From Blastococcus_B deserti (GTDB taxonomy: Bacteria; Actinomycetota; Actinomycetes; Mycobacteriales; Geodermatophilaceae): a stretch of 64,000 nt of DNA. The stretch is taken from NCBI RefSeq assembly GCF_042682525.1, contig NZ_JBHUHP010000019.1:1-64000 (forward strand). Direction: 5' to 3'. The stretch's first letter is position 1. Every line of letters starts with the position of its first letter. The translations under genes and the position numbers were made by a program. Below, in pieces: positions 36,529 to 44,994 of the stretch. Below the pieces are notes generated by a model. The model worked only from the letters and a program-made list of their open reading frames with translations. It was not told the DNA's origin and ran no database searches.

Positions 36529-37038
36529 TCATCCGGCGGGGAGGAACGCCACGTGCGGATGGTCCATGTGGTTGGCCGTCGGCGATCCGCGGTCTTCCAT
36601 GGCTCGCCACGAGCCCGTGGAGACGAGGTAGATCCGCTGCTGCCAGATCACGTACTCGACGCGGAACCGGGCCGCGTTGTCGATCACGTACTGGGTGAGG
36701 GCGTCCCCCTTGGCCCGGTCCTCGTAGACCATGAAGTCAGCGGCGCGGCCCTGGGTGGGACGGTGATCGGCGCGGGTGTACACCGTCGAGACGTCGAACC
36801 GCTCCGTGACCTCCTTCACGACGGGTCGGACGTGCGGGTCCCACATGCTGTAGGGGCTGGAGGTCGGGGTCGGCCTCTCCGAGGGGGCCGGCGCTTCGAC
36901 GGCCGGGGCTGAGCCTGTCTGGTTGGCCTGGGCGGGCACGGACGTGAGGGCTACCCCGGCGCCCGCGAGAAGTGCCACCACGGCACGCCGACCGCGAGGA
37001 AGGGACCGGCGGGGAGTGGGCATGCGACCAGCCGTCAT
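36529..37038 (-). CDS. Secreted M15-like peptidoglycan hydrolase
   Basis: The 169-residue protein has a signal peptide (Arg-rich start, hydrophobic AVVALLAGAGVALTS, cleavage near AQA). A Pro/Ser-rich spacer and a C-terminal domain of about 110 residues follow. HRPTQGRAADF and HMDHPHV resemble the zinc-ligand motifs of M15-type or ARB_07466-like peptidases. No PG-binding repeat is present. The ATG at 37038 has an AGGAG site. A ydaO-type riboswitch precedes it, linking expression to c-di-AMP, as for other actinobacterial wall hydrolases. Confidence 0.78.
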   Translation of the reverse strand: MTAGRMPTPRRSLPRGRRAVVALLAGAGVALTSVPAQANQTGSAPAVEAPAPSERPTPTSSPYSMWDPHVRPVVKEVTERFDVSTVYTRADHRPTQGRAADFMVYEDRAKGDALTQYVIDNAARFRVEYVIWQQRIYLVSTGSWRAMEDRGSPTANHMDHPHVAFLPAG

Positions 37039-37060
37039 GACGACGTGTCTCCTGTTCTCC

Positions 37061-37175
37061 GTGGCCGCCTACCGGGTTAGCTGACGGGTTCGGGCGGGGA
37101 ACTCGCCCGGCACGCCCCGGACGCGTCCGGGCGTGCTTCACCCCACTGCTGCAGTGGGTCCCCGGCCCGGGCGCC
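37061..37175 (-). promoter_or_regulatory. c-di-AMP (ydaO-type) riboswitch
   Basis: The minus strand carries GGGGTGAAGC followed by CCGAACCCGTCAGCTAACCC and GGTAGGCGGC, the conserved blocks of the ydaO/yuaA class, with GC stems between. It ends about 20 bases before the hydrolase ATG, next to an ACAGGAGA ribosome-binding site. Outer limits are approximate. Confidence 0.88.
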
Positions 37176-37570
37176 GGCCTTCTGCCCGCGCCCGGCTGGG
37201 CGGCGTCCGACGGGTGTCACCGCGGTTCGGTGACGGATGTAGGCCCGTGCGGACCGCGACGACGCTAGGTCCGTGGCCGGAACGGGACAAAGGGACGCAG
37301 TGGGCCGGAAAGACGCCGATCGCCGGCGAGCGGCCCCCGTACTCGCAGGGTGTCGGCCCCATGGCTCGCCGTGGTGCTCGTGGCGTCGCTGCACCGATGC
37401 GCAGAGTAGTTGGAGCCGTGTCGGCCGACGGCAGCGCGGCAGCACACAGCGAGACGGCCGGATGACGTTCAGCACGCGGCTCCGGCACGGCGCCCGTGCG
37501 GGTCGGAGGGCGGGACGGGGGCTCGTGTCACCGCACGGAGGCGGCCGCCCGCGGGCACCGTCCTCTTGAT
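37176..37570. other. Intergenic leader region
   Basis: About 400 bases upstream of the riboswitch. It should contain the promoter for the riboswitch-hydrolase transcript and the 3' end of the TVP38-like gene. No coding sequence or clear RNA is visible. Confidence 0.45.
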
Positions 37571-38254
37571 CTAGGCGACAGGCACCGGCCCGGAGCCGGC
37601 GATCCGGCGCCGGCGCCGCCATGCGAGGGCCACCAGCCCGACCGCCACGAGCGCGACCACGGCGACCGGGACGACGGTGACCGTGGTCGCCCAGGCCGCG
37701 AGGAGCCCCGCCGAGGCCCCGACGCCCACCTGCACGACGGTGCTGGGCACCAGCCCGATCGCGGTCGACAGCGCGTACGGGCCGAGCCGGACGGCGGTGA
37801 GGCCCGCGCCGTAGCTCAGCACCACGAACGGGACGACGGGCATGAGCCGTCCGACCAGCAGGGGCCAGAACCCCCGGTCGACCATCAGCCGGTCGACGCG
37901 CGCGAGCCGCCGGCCGGCCAGCCGGGTGACGGCCGGCCGGCCCAGCGCCCGGCTCAGCCCGAAGGCGGCCAGCCCGCCCAGCAGCCCGCCGGCGAGGGCC
38001 ACGGCGAGCCCGGGGCCGAACCCGGCGACGACCCCGAGCAGGACCGACAGTGCCGAGCGCGGGACCGGCGCAAGGAGGACCAGCGCCAGGCCGAGGACCA
38101 TGGCGGCCCAGGCCCACGGCCCCGCGCCGTCGACCCACGCGCGGACGGCGCCGACGGCGGGCAGGTCGACGATGAGCGCGAGGACTCCGCCGACCGCCAC
38201 CACGAGCCCGAGGACGGCGGCACGCAGCCAGGTGCTGTCCACCGCCGTCCTCAC
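37571..38254 (-). CDS. TVP38/TMEM64 (VTT domain) membrane protein
   Basis: The 227-residue protein has about five hydrophobic segments. It has the family core APVPRSALSVLLGVVAGFGP, GLLGGLAAFGLSRALGR and LVGRLMPVVPF. Related DedA/TVP38 proteins have been linked to lipid scrambling and membrane homeostasis; the role here is inferred. The GTG at 38254 is chosen because the longer frame overlaps the M23 gene. It lies 32 bases downstream of that gene in the same direction. Confidence 0.85.
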   Translation of the reverse strand: MRTAVDSTWLRAAVLGLVVAVGGVLALIVDLPAVGAVRAWVDGAGPWAWAAMVLGLALVLLAPVPRSALSVLLGVVAGFGPGLAVALAGGLLGGLAAFGLSRALGRPAVTRLAGRRLARVDRLMVDRGFWPLLVGRLMPVVPFVVLSYGAGLTAVRLGPYALSTAIGLVPSTVVQVGVGASAGLLAAWATTVTVVPVAVVALVAVGLVALAWRRRRRIAGSGPVPVA

Positions 38255-38286
38255 GCGCCCATCCTGCCCCGCGAGGTGAGCAGTGC

Positions 38287-39528
38287 TCAGCAGCCCCCGC
38301 CGAGGGAGATGCCGCGAGCGGTCAGCCACGGCACCGGGTTGACCCGGTCCGCGTACAGGCCGCCGGTGTGCACCTCGAAGTGCAGGTGCGGCCCGGTGGA
38401 CTGACCGCGGTTGCCGACCTCGGCGATCCGCTGGCCCGCCGTGACCACCTCGCCCGCGGACACGAACATCTGGTTGACGTGCCCGTACAGGGTGATCGTC
38501 CCGTCGCCGTGCTCGACGGCGACGGCGAGGCCGAAGCCGCTGGCCGGGCCGGCCTCCAGGACGACGCCGTCCTCCGGCGTGTGGACCGGGGTGCCGATGG
38601 GTGCGGCGATGTCGATGCCGGCGTGCAGGGTGCCCCAGCGGGAGCCGTAGCAGGAGGTGACGCGCCCGATGGTCGGGGGCACGGCGCCGCCGGCCGCGGT
38701 CAGCGTGCTGGCGGTGGCCGACGCCTGCCGCGCGGCCCAGGCCGCCTCCGCGTCGGCGGCGCCCTGGAGGGTGAGCAGCCGGATCTCGGCCTCGCGCAGC
38801 TGCGCGTCGAGCGCCGCCTTCTCGGCGGCCACGGCGTCGTAGGTGCCCTGCGCGGCGGCCAGCTGCCGGTTGGCGGCGGCCTCGGCGTCCGCAGCGGTGC
38901 GGGCGAGCTGGTCGCGCTCGGCCACGGCCGTGCGCGCCGCACGGTCCGCGCGGGCCTCCTGGACCTCGGCCCGCTCCATCTCCTCGAGGACCTTCGTCCG
39001 CTCCTCGCCGAGGACCTCCAGGGTGGCGGCCTGCTGCAGGACCTCGGTGGGGCTGTCGGCGTCGAGGAGGATCGCGACGTCGCCGAAGGCGTCGTCGCTG
39101 CCCATGTAGGCCTCCCGGCCGATTGCCGACACGTCGTCCTCGGTCGACTCGACGGCGGCTCGGGCATCAGCCAGCTGCGCGGCCGTGGCCGTGGCCTCCG
39201 CCTGGGCGGCGGCGAGCGCCGCCCGCGCGGCGAGGGCCTCGCCGCTGGCGGCCTCGGCCTCCACGGTCATCCGCTGCAGGGTCTGCTCGGCCTCGGTGAC
39301 ACGGGCCGCGATCGCAGCCACCTCTGCGGCCGCCGCCTCGTGGGCCGTGCGCGCGTCGGACACCGGACCGCTGCCGCCGGGCGCGGCGTGGGCCACCGAC
39401 GTGCCCAGCAGAGCGGCGGCGAGGACGCCGGCGACCAGGCCGGCGCGCCGGGCGCGCTGTCGGGGACGGCGAGAGGGAACGGGGTGGGATTCGGTGCTGG
39501 GGGAAACGGTGTGGTGCAGGGTCGCCAA
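38287..39528 (-). CDS. Secreted M23 peptidoglycan endopeptidase
   Basis: The 413-residue protein has a signal peptide (hydrophobic GLVAGVLAAALLG, cleavage after VAHAA). A long Ala/Glu-rich coiled coil spans residues about 60-270, and the C-terminal domain is M23/LytM. Zinc ligands are in LHAGIDIAAP (HxxxD) and GPHLHFEVH (HxH), so the peptidase should be active. The coiled coil resembles EnvC or RipA-like regulation arms. It starts at TTG 39528 with AGGAGAAG upstream. A c-di-AMP riboswitch precedes it. Confidence 0.93.
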   Translation of the reverse strand: MATLHHTVSPSTESHPVPSRRPRQRARRAGLVAGVLAAALLGTSVAHAAPGGSGPVSDARTAHEAAAAEVAAIAARVTEAEQTLQRMTVEAEAASGEALAARAALAAAQAEATATAAQLADARAAVESTEDDVSAIGREAYMGSDDAFGDVAILLDADSPTEVLQQAATLEVLGEERTKVLEEMERAEVQEARADRAARTAVAERDQLARTAADAEAAANRQLAAAQGTYDAVAAEKAALDAQLREAEIRLLTLQGAADAEAAWAARQASATASTLTAAGGAVPPTIGRVTSCYGSRWGTLHAGIDIAAPIGTPVHTPEDGVVLEAGPASGFGLAVAVEHGDGTITLYGHVNQMFVSAGEVVTAGQRIAEVGNRGQSTGPHLHFEVHTGGLYADRVNPVPWLTARGISLGGGC

Positions 39529-39550
39529 GGCGACGCTTCTCCTGTTCTTC

Positions 39551-39665
39551 GCGACCGCCTACCGAGTTAGCTGACGGATTCGGGCCGGAAGACGCCCTAC
39601 CTCCCCGCGTCCCCGAACGCGGGCAGGATTCACCCCAGTACTGCGGTGGTTCCCCGGTCCGCGCG
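39551..39665 (-). promoter_or_regulatory. c-di-AMP (ydaO-type) riboswitch
   Basis: Second copy, upstream of the M23 gene. The minus strand has GGGGTGAATCC, then CCGAATCCGTCAGCTAACTC and GGTAGGCGGTCGC. The leader between riboswitch and start (GAACAGGAGA) is nearly the same as that of the copy at 37061. Limits are approximate. Confidence 0.9.
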
Positions 39666-39866
39666 GCCGTCGGGCCGGCGCGGTTCGGCGGGGCCCGTCC
39701 GATGCCCTCGGTGCGAGGGACGGTGCTCGTCCGGGCCGCGGACGACGGTACGTGTGGCAGGAGTGAATGTCACGGGAAGATAACGAGACGCAGGTGAGGC
39801 GCGCCTCGCACGACGCCGGCCGGCCGGTCAGCCCCGGCGGCCGCGTCTGGCAGGCTGTCTCCCGTC

Positions 39867-39940
39867 GGGGCGGTAGCTCAGCCGGTCAGAGCAAGGGACT
39901 CATAATCCCTGGGTCGTGGGTTCGAGCCCCACCCGCCCCA
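39867..39940 (+). tRNA. tRNA-Met(CAT), island attachment site
   Basis: A 74-nt cloverleaf: acceptor GGGGCGG/CCGCCCC, D arm GCTC..GAGC, anticodon arm AGGGA-CTCATAA-TCCCT, T arm GTGGG-TTCGAGC-CCCAC. Anticodon is CAT; elongator Met is most likely, and an Ile2 tRNA read by lysidine cannot be excluded. The 3' portion from the anticodon loop onward is repeated at 63,342, so the gene stays intact after island insertion. Confidence 0.93.
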
Positions 39941-39945
39941 CCGAT
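39899..39945 (+). repeat. attL, 47-bp direct repeat
   Basis: The tRNA 3' portion plus five bases. It matches 63,342-63,388 at all 47 positions in the same orientation. It begins in the anticodon loop, as usual for tyrosine-integrase sites. Confidence 0.95.
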
Positions 39946-40000
39946 ATAGGTGCAGGTCAGAGGGTCGGTGCTTGATCGTCGATCTTGACGACGGGGCCCC

Positions 40001-40020
40001 GTGCCCACACGGTGCCCACA
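40001..40020 (+). repeat. Arm-type integrase-site repeats (left)
   Basis: Two copies of GTGCCCACA, at 40001 and 40012, phased 11 bases apart. They lie just inside attL and right after the integrase-fragment stop. The same motif recurs at 46071 and near the right end. Confidence 0.6.
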
Positions 40021-40329
40021 CTACGCACCGTGACTTCTCGTGACTGACGCCTGGTGGGCCGCGTCCATGCGATCGGCAAGCGCGCCGAGGTCGTCGTCGA
40101 AGACGGAGTAGACGGAGTAGACGTCGAGGGTCATCGCCGCCGAGGCGTGACCAAGCATCCGCTGGACCGTCTTGACGTTCGCGCCGCTGGCTACCGGCAG
40201 GCTCGCCGCCGTGTGCCGGAGGTCGTGGGGGCTGAGATCCTCCAGTTCCGCTGCAGCAACGGCCGCATCGAAGACCGGGCGCCGGAAGTTGCCAGACCGC
40301 AGGACGCCACCCTCGGGCGAGGTCATCAC
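40021..40329 (-). pseudogene. Truncated tyrosine integrase, C-terminal fragment
   Basis: About 100 residues matching the last quarter of the intact integrase at 46,080: LSPHDLRHTAASL, MLGHASAAMTLDVYS and the ALADRMDAAH tail. The His-x-x-Arg, His and Tyr catalytic residues are there, but the N-terminal arm-binding and core domains and the first catalytic Arg are gone. A VYSVYS repeat sits at the catalytic tyrosine. Homology to the other copy stops near 40,345. It is a remnant and cannot be active. Confidence 0.88.
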
Positions 40330-40403
40330 CAGGTCGTCGGCGCGCTAGGAGTCAACCGACCGCGGGCAGCCCCCGGGGTGAGCGGTTCGTTTGCTCGTGG
40401 CAA

Positions 40404-41696
40404 CTAGGAGGGCGGTTCGACCTCTGCGGCCGAATCGGCATCCTGCATGACCGAAGCCCCTTTAAGGTATGCGCGTCCCGCTACGAGATAGGCATGGATC
40501 TGTGCCGCCGACGTGGTGATACTCCCCTCGCCACGTCGACGCACGACGCTGATGAAGCTTCCCTCAACTTTGTCCCCCGCTATTGCACCCTGGACGAGAT
40601 ACGGCTGCATCTCCTTGGGTTGCCGCGGAATGCTGATCAGCAACAGGCCCTCTTCGTTAGCCACGCACACCCGCTCAATTCCAAGACCATCGATTGGAGG
40701 CACCAACCTCGCGTCAATAACGGCGCGATACTGATCCACGTCTATTTCAGAGAGTGGGACCGGAGTCACCGAACCCACGACCGACATCGAAGCCCTTCTT
40801 GCTTCCTTAAGGCCGATAACGATCACGGCATCGGAATCACCGTTGGCGAAGCGCGCCACATCCTGCGCCAGTTCGATTTTCTGTCGCTCACCGGGCGCGC
40901 CAGCGAGCCTGAGTGCGTACGCGCGGCTCTTGATCTCCAGCCACTCGTTCTCAGGAAGCCCGATCAGCAACGACGCGCGGCCTCCCCGTAGCAAATTTCG
41001 CGCGGAAGCTACCGTAATCGAACCCCCTTGATAGGCGTCGAGCAGGGCGGCCACATCGCGTCCAGCCGCAATAAGTTGCTTGCAAGTCATGGGGCCGTTC
41101 GGTTGTACGCGCACATGGATTTCGTGTGGATCGTCGAGAGCTGTTCGTCGCAGTGCCTCCGCCTCTGCCGGAGGGAGGACGTACCCCCAGTTGGTCGGGT
41201 CGCCACCACGGCTTTCGTAGTACACCTCAGAGACGAAGCAGTCGTGGCCCCTTGCTGCGGGAGCGAGCAATCGGCCCAGCTCTAACTCGCTCCACGGCGG
41301 CACGCGACGGGTGCGCGTCTCAGTCACTGCAAAGACGCGATCTGCTTCGACCCACAGTTGAACGGAGTCTGTGTCGGCCGAGTGGGCGTGGAAATCCGCA
41401 CCCGTCTCAAGGGCAATGTTGACGTATTCGGTTGAACCCGGCAGCTGTTGGCAGCATCGGTGGTTGTCCAGCATTCCCAGTCGCAGGCTGTCGACGTCCG
41501 CGGCCGAGATAACGTCTTCCGGGACGATGAAGGCTCCATGCTTCGGTTGGACGATCCATCCGTGTCCGAGGACGTGAAGCTGGTGGCCGCCAAAGCCGCC
41601 GACACTCTCGACGTACCCCTCATCTTCTTCATCGAAGATGACAGCTGCTCCGCCCGATTTGGTCTGGATCTCGCTACCGCCGTCCATGAGCCCCAC
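40404..41696 (-). CDS. AlbA_2/Schlafen-domain protein
   Basis: The 430-residue protein has a central-to-C-terminal AlbA_2 (Schlafen-like) domain. NEWLEIKSRAYALRL supplies the Glu-x-Lys motif, and ELAQDVARFANGDSDAVIV follows. The N-terminal 230 residues are unfamiliar. AlbA_2 domains occur in putative nucleic-acid-binding regulators and in defence loci. A GTG (41696) and an ATG (41687) are both possible starts. Base composition is clearly less GC-rich than the chromosome, a sign of transfer. It lies downstream of a dGTPase in the same direction, separated by a decayed gene. Confidence 0.72.
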   Translation of the reverse strand: MGLMDGGSEIQTKSGGAAVIFDEEDEGYVESVGGFGGHQLHVLGHGWIVQPKHGAFIVPEDVISAADVDSLRLGMLDNHRCCQQLPGSTEYVNIALETGADFHAHSADTDSVQLWVEADRVFAVTETRTRRVPPWSELELGRLLAPAARGHDCFVSEVYYESRGGDPTNWGYVLPPAEAEALRRTALDDPHEIHVRVQPNGPMTCKQLIAAGRDVAALLDAYQGGSITVASARNLLRGGRASLLIGLPENEWLEIKSRAYALRLAGAPGERQKIELAQDVARFANGDSDAVIVIGLKEARRASMSVVGSVTPVPLSEIDVDQYRAVIDARLVPPIDGLGIERVCVANEEGLLLISIPRQPKEMQPYLVQGAIAGDKVEGSFISVVRRRGEGSITTSAAQIHAYLVAGRAYLKGASVMQDADSAAEVEPPS

Positions 41697-41825
41697 CTTG
41701 CCAGTTACCTTGCCGGCGTTGAACTGGCTGACCGCCCGCTCGGTCTGTGCTGCAGCTTCGCGTTCAGCGCCATAGCGCCAGAGCCCTGGCAGTGGACCCG
41801 CACCCCGCTCACAACGTTGCCTAGC

Positions 41826-42083
41826 TCAACGCGCGGTCGGTGAGCGCGGCCCGCTCCCACGGAGCGACCGGCAGGCGGCGTATTGCTCGACGATGAACGC
41901 CTCGACCCGAGCCTGCACCGCCAGTGTCCGGCCTGGGGTGCGCAGTGTGAACTCAGGCAGCGGTACAGCTGAGGGCGGGTGGGGCAGGGCACTGGCGCAC
42001 GGCAGCGCGCTTTCGCTGATCGCCTTCTCGCGAGTGAGCGTTGCTCTACCCGACGGTACGAAAGCACCTTCGACCCGGCTCAA
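41826..42083 (-). pseudogene. Decayed helix-turn-helix gene
   Basis: A frame of about 85 codons reads like a small DNA-binding protein: FTLRTPGRTLAVQARVEAF, then IVEQYAACRSLR. It then breaks. Shifting by one base gives ERAALTDRALS, the expected helix-turn-helix continuation, followed by TAG and TGA stops. A frameshift plus nonsense mutations fit a decayed regulator or transposon-associated gene; the family assignment is tentative. Confidence 0.4.
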
Positions 42084-42094
42084 GGGAGCACGGC

Positions 42095-43375
42095 TCAGCG
42101 CAGCCAGCCTCCGAGGCTGTGGAAGTACCGCCCCGTCAGGCGCTCCAAGAGGTGCGCGGCCTCTCGGTCCGTGAGCATGGCTATGTAATCAATCAACGCT
42201 CTAGCTTTGACGAGTTTCGCGGAGTAGGCCCGCTGCTCAGATTCACTCGCCTCGAACATCTCCTGCAACAAGGGCGGATAGTTCGATACCGTATGCTTGC
42301 TCGACCACTCCTGCAGGGCTGCGTAGAGTTCGATGAGCGTCCGTCGCTGACCCTCTTGGTTGAGCGTGAGCTGGGGCCGTTGGATTACCTGGGTAATCGT
42401 CACGGCCTTCAACAAAGCAACCGCGGACGCGACCTCGGCTGACACATCAAGTTGGCCGTCCCCGCTTACCGCGACAGCTTCCATGAACGTACTGGTGAGC
42501 CGGCTCAGCAATTGATGTAGTGCTTGCCGCTCGGTTGGACGGCCCTCATATCTGCCAGGAAAACCGTAGAAAAACGTCTCCAGAAAGCTCTCTAGCCAGC
42601 CCTCCTCTGGCACTTTATCCAGCTTCTTCGAAGCCGCTTCCAATAATTCCAATAGCGCTCGCCTATTCCCGCCGGATAACGCCGACGCATCCAGCATGCC
42701 CGCTCGGTAGAAGTCAAAGAAGTCATGACTGGAGTATGCAATATCGTCGGCCCAGTCCATTATCTGAGCCTCCACAGATGGGAGGTCGTCTTCATAACCA
42801 AGCCGTGCAAACTCGAAGTAGGCGCTCTCTGACTGATAGGAGCTCCACTTTCTCGCAGCCAAGCCGTCCGCCCGCCTGAACCATGGGTACTTCAAAACCG
42901 CGTTGAGCGTCGCCCTCGTCAAGTTCAGTCCATGCGAGCCCTGGGTGTTAGTTGCAAGCTTCGTCACTATTCGAAAGGTCTGGGCATTTCCCTCGTACCC
43001 GTCCAGGTTTTCTTCCAGGGCTAGCTGATCAAGAGCTTGCTCGCCGATGTGACCGAAAGGAGGATGTCCTAAGTCGTGAGCGAGCCCAGCGGCTTCTACG
43101 ACGTCGGCGTTTGGGGGCGCCAGATTCTCGTGCGGCCAGTTGCGGACCAGTCCCTCCGTGATCATCCGGCCAATCTGGCCAACCCGCAGACTGTGGGTCA
43201 GTCGGTTATAGAGGAGTTGACTCTCGCCCAAATCGGTGGTGACCTGCGTTACTCCCCCTAATCTCCGAAAGACGTCCGACGCAAGTATCCGCTGCCTATC
43301 TCGACTGAACGCCGGGATCGGATCATTAGGAGTGGCCGCTTCGAGTCGCGCCTTACGCTCAGCGTCCGTCAGCAT
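42095..43375 (-). CDS. HD-domain dGTPase-like triphosphohydrolase
   Basis: The 426-residue protein resembles dGTP triphosphohydrolases. RDRQRILASDVFRRLGGVTQ is the family N-terminal block. The HD-domain metal ligands appear as His61 (RLTHSLRVG) and His100-Asp101 (AGLAHDLGHPPFGH), with a later MDWADDIAYSSHD Asp. Such enzymes cut dGTP to deoxyguanosine and triphosphate, and dNTP depletion is a known antiphage strategy. The ATG at 43375 has AGGAG; the longer upstream frame is not credible. Lower GC than the chromosome supports transfer with the island. Confidence 0.88.
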   Translation of the reverse strand: MLTDAERKARLEAATPNDPIPAFSRDRQRILASDVFRRLGGVTQVTTDLGESQLLYNRLTHSLRVGQIGRMITEGLVRNWPHENLAPPNADVVEAAGLAHDLGHPPFGHIGEQALDQLALEENLDGYEGNAQTFRIVTKLATNTQGSHGLNLTRATLNAVLKYPWFRRADGLAARKWSSYQSESAYFEFARLGYEDDLPSVEAQIMDWADDIAYSSHDFFDFYRAGMLDASALSGGNRRALLELLEAASKKLDKVPEEGWLESFLETFFYGFPGRYEGRPTERQALHQLLSRLTSTFMEAVAVSGDGQLDVSAEVASAVALLKAVTITQVIQRPQLTLNQEGQRRTLIELYAALQEWSSKHTVSNYPPLLQEMFEASESEQRAYSAKLVKARALIDYIAMLTDREAAHLLERLTGRYFHSLGGWLR

Positions 43376-43680
43376 CTGATCTCCTGCAACTGGGAGGTGT
43401 CCATGGCTAAGCGTGAAGCGGCGGAGAACCCAAGACAGTCGCCTTAGCCCGTGGGTCTGAGAAGCCTCTCCTACTTCCTGTGTGGTCGCTACACGGTCGT
43501 TAGCGGACGCCTGGTCACCGGTGGCGACGCCTTCGCCGCGAGCGCGGGGCCCCTGGGGAGGAGACGTCCATGCCCCATCGCGGAGCGCGCTGGGTGTAGC
43601 ACCGCTTCTCTCCCCCGACCCCACGCGGCGCGCGTTCGCCTTCGCGGCCCAGGGCTTACGTGCCTGTCAGTGTGTGCCCC

Positions 43681-44361
43681 ATGACGGTGCGAAGGGAGTG
43701 CACAGTCGCCGGCTGCTCAAGCCCAACGCGGGCTCGGGGCATGTGCAGCCGGCACTACCAGCGCACCGTCAAACACGGGACGCCGAACCCCAAGGATGTG
43801 CAGGAGCGCGTTCACCGGAACGGGTCATGCCAGGTGGAGCACTGCGCGCTGAAGATCAAGGCTCACGGTTACTGCCAGAAGCACTACCAGCGGTGGCAGA
43901 AGTACGGCGACCCTGGTGCGGAGCGCGACCCGAGCCAGCCTCGCCTCTGCGTGGTGTGCAGCGTTGACATCTCGCACCGAAAGTCAAACGCCCTCACCTG
44001 CTCACTGCCGTGCAAGGCGACGGCGGCCGACCGTCGTCGTAACGGGCGCCCGAGCGCAACCCTGCGCAAGGAGAACAGACGGGCCCGGATGCTTGGGAAT
44101 CCGGGTTACGTCGAGGTCACCGACTGGGAGTGGCTCCGGGTCAAGAACCGGTACCGAGGGTGTTGCGCCTACTGCGGCAAGCGGACCCCGCGTCCCCACA
44201 TGGATCACGTTGTCCCGCTGGCCCGAGGTGGACGGCACGCCCCAGCGAACGTCGTGCCGGCGTGCGCGGCTTGCAACGTCAGCAAGTTCAAGTTCTTCCT
44301 CGTCGAGTGGAGGTTGCGGCAGCGGAGAACGACGGTTGAGGTGGCGGAGCTCGGCGTGTAG
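43681..44361 (+). CDS. HNH endonuclease
   Basis: About 226 residues. Two small Cys/His clusters (CTVAGC..CSRHYQR and CQVEHC..CQKHYQRW) and a third Cys-rich stretch precede a C-terminal HNH nuclease: CAYCGKRTPRPHMDHVVPLA then PACAACNVSK. The His, Asp and Asn/Cys positions needed for metal and zinc binding are present. A GTG at 43660 is an alternative start. It could be a phage- or plasmid-type nuclease; no partner is obvious. Confidence 0.82.
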   Translation: MTVRRECTVAGCSSPTRARGMCSRHYQRTVKHGTPNPKDVQERVHRNGSCQVEHCALKIKAHGYCQKHYQRWQKYGDPGAERDPSQPRLCVVCSVDISHRKSNALTCSLPCKATAADRRRNGRPSATLRKENRRARMLGNPGYVEVTDWEWLRVKNRYRGCCAYCGKRTPRPHMDHVVPLARGGRHAPANVVPACAACNVSKFKFFLVEWRLRQRRTTVEVAELGV

Positions 44362-44383
44362 GGCAGGCTCGAGAACGCAATAC

Positions 44384-44971
44384 CTATGCCGGAGTACGCG
44401 CATGACGACTACACGACGCCGGCCTGGGGCGGACCGTCAGCGGCGTTTCCCAGGGAAAGGCCTTCTTCCAGCTCAACTGCTTCGCCGTACGCCGCAGGTG
44501 GTCGTTGACGCACACGACGTCGCACTTCTCGATCTCGCGCACGATCGCCGCCCATCCATGCGAGTGGATCATCTGGCTGACGTTCATCTCCTTGGACTCG
44601 CGGTCACGGTGGTCGAACTGCAGGACGACGATGTCGGGCTCGCCGCAGTCCACGCAGGGGTGCGCGCGGAGGTACTGCCACAAGTTCTCGCGGTTCCGTG
44701 CCACGAACGCGTTGTGCAGCCCAGTACGGTAGGCGCGCCAGGCCTCACTACCGATGGTCTCCCTCTTGCGGGCGTCGCGGGCGTACTGCCTCTTGTTGTC
44801 GGCGGCCCGCTCCGCCGGCGTCATCTGCGCTCGGCGGAGCCTCCGACGCTCGGCCTTCCCGGCGTTCTCGCAAGGCCTGCACCACGCCCGCCACCGTTGC
44901 CGTGCCTTGTCCCAGGCGAAGTTGTCCACGGTCTTCCACTCCAGGCAGCGCAGGCACTGCTTCGTCTCCAT
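44384..44971 (-). CDS. HNH-like zinc-finger protein, copy A
   Basis: The 195-residue protein has an N-terminal CLRCLEW..WCRPCE zinc finger, a charged helix and a C-terminal HNH-like module, CVDCGEPDIVVLQFDHRDR. It ends with CDVVCVNDHLRRTA. Its neighbour has CGNCH at the same place, so one zinc cysteine is replaced by Asp and this copy may be impaired. The two genes are clearly paralogues, nearly identical around FDHRDRESKEM. The last 25 residues are unrelated. Confidence 0.7.
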   Translation of the reverse strand: METKQCLRCLEWKTVDNFAWDKARQRWRAWCRPCENAGKAERRRLRRAQMTPAERAADNKRQYARDARKRETIGSEAWRAYRTGLHNAFVARNRENLWQYLRAHPCVDCGEPDIVVLQFDHRDRESKEMNVSQMIHSHGWAAIVREIEKCDVVCVNDHLRRTAKQLSWKKAFPWETPLTVRPRPASCSRHARTPA

Positions 44972-44994
44972 GGTCGCGTCCTCGTCCGGCGGTT

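Noticed and set aside
43403..43447. A 14-codon frame with a GGGAGG site upstream of the dGTPase
   Set aside because: Too short to support, on the opposite strand to the dGTPase, and with no repeat or conserved neighbour to suggest a leader peptide.
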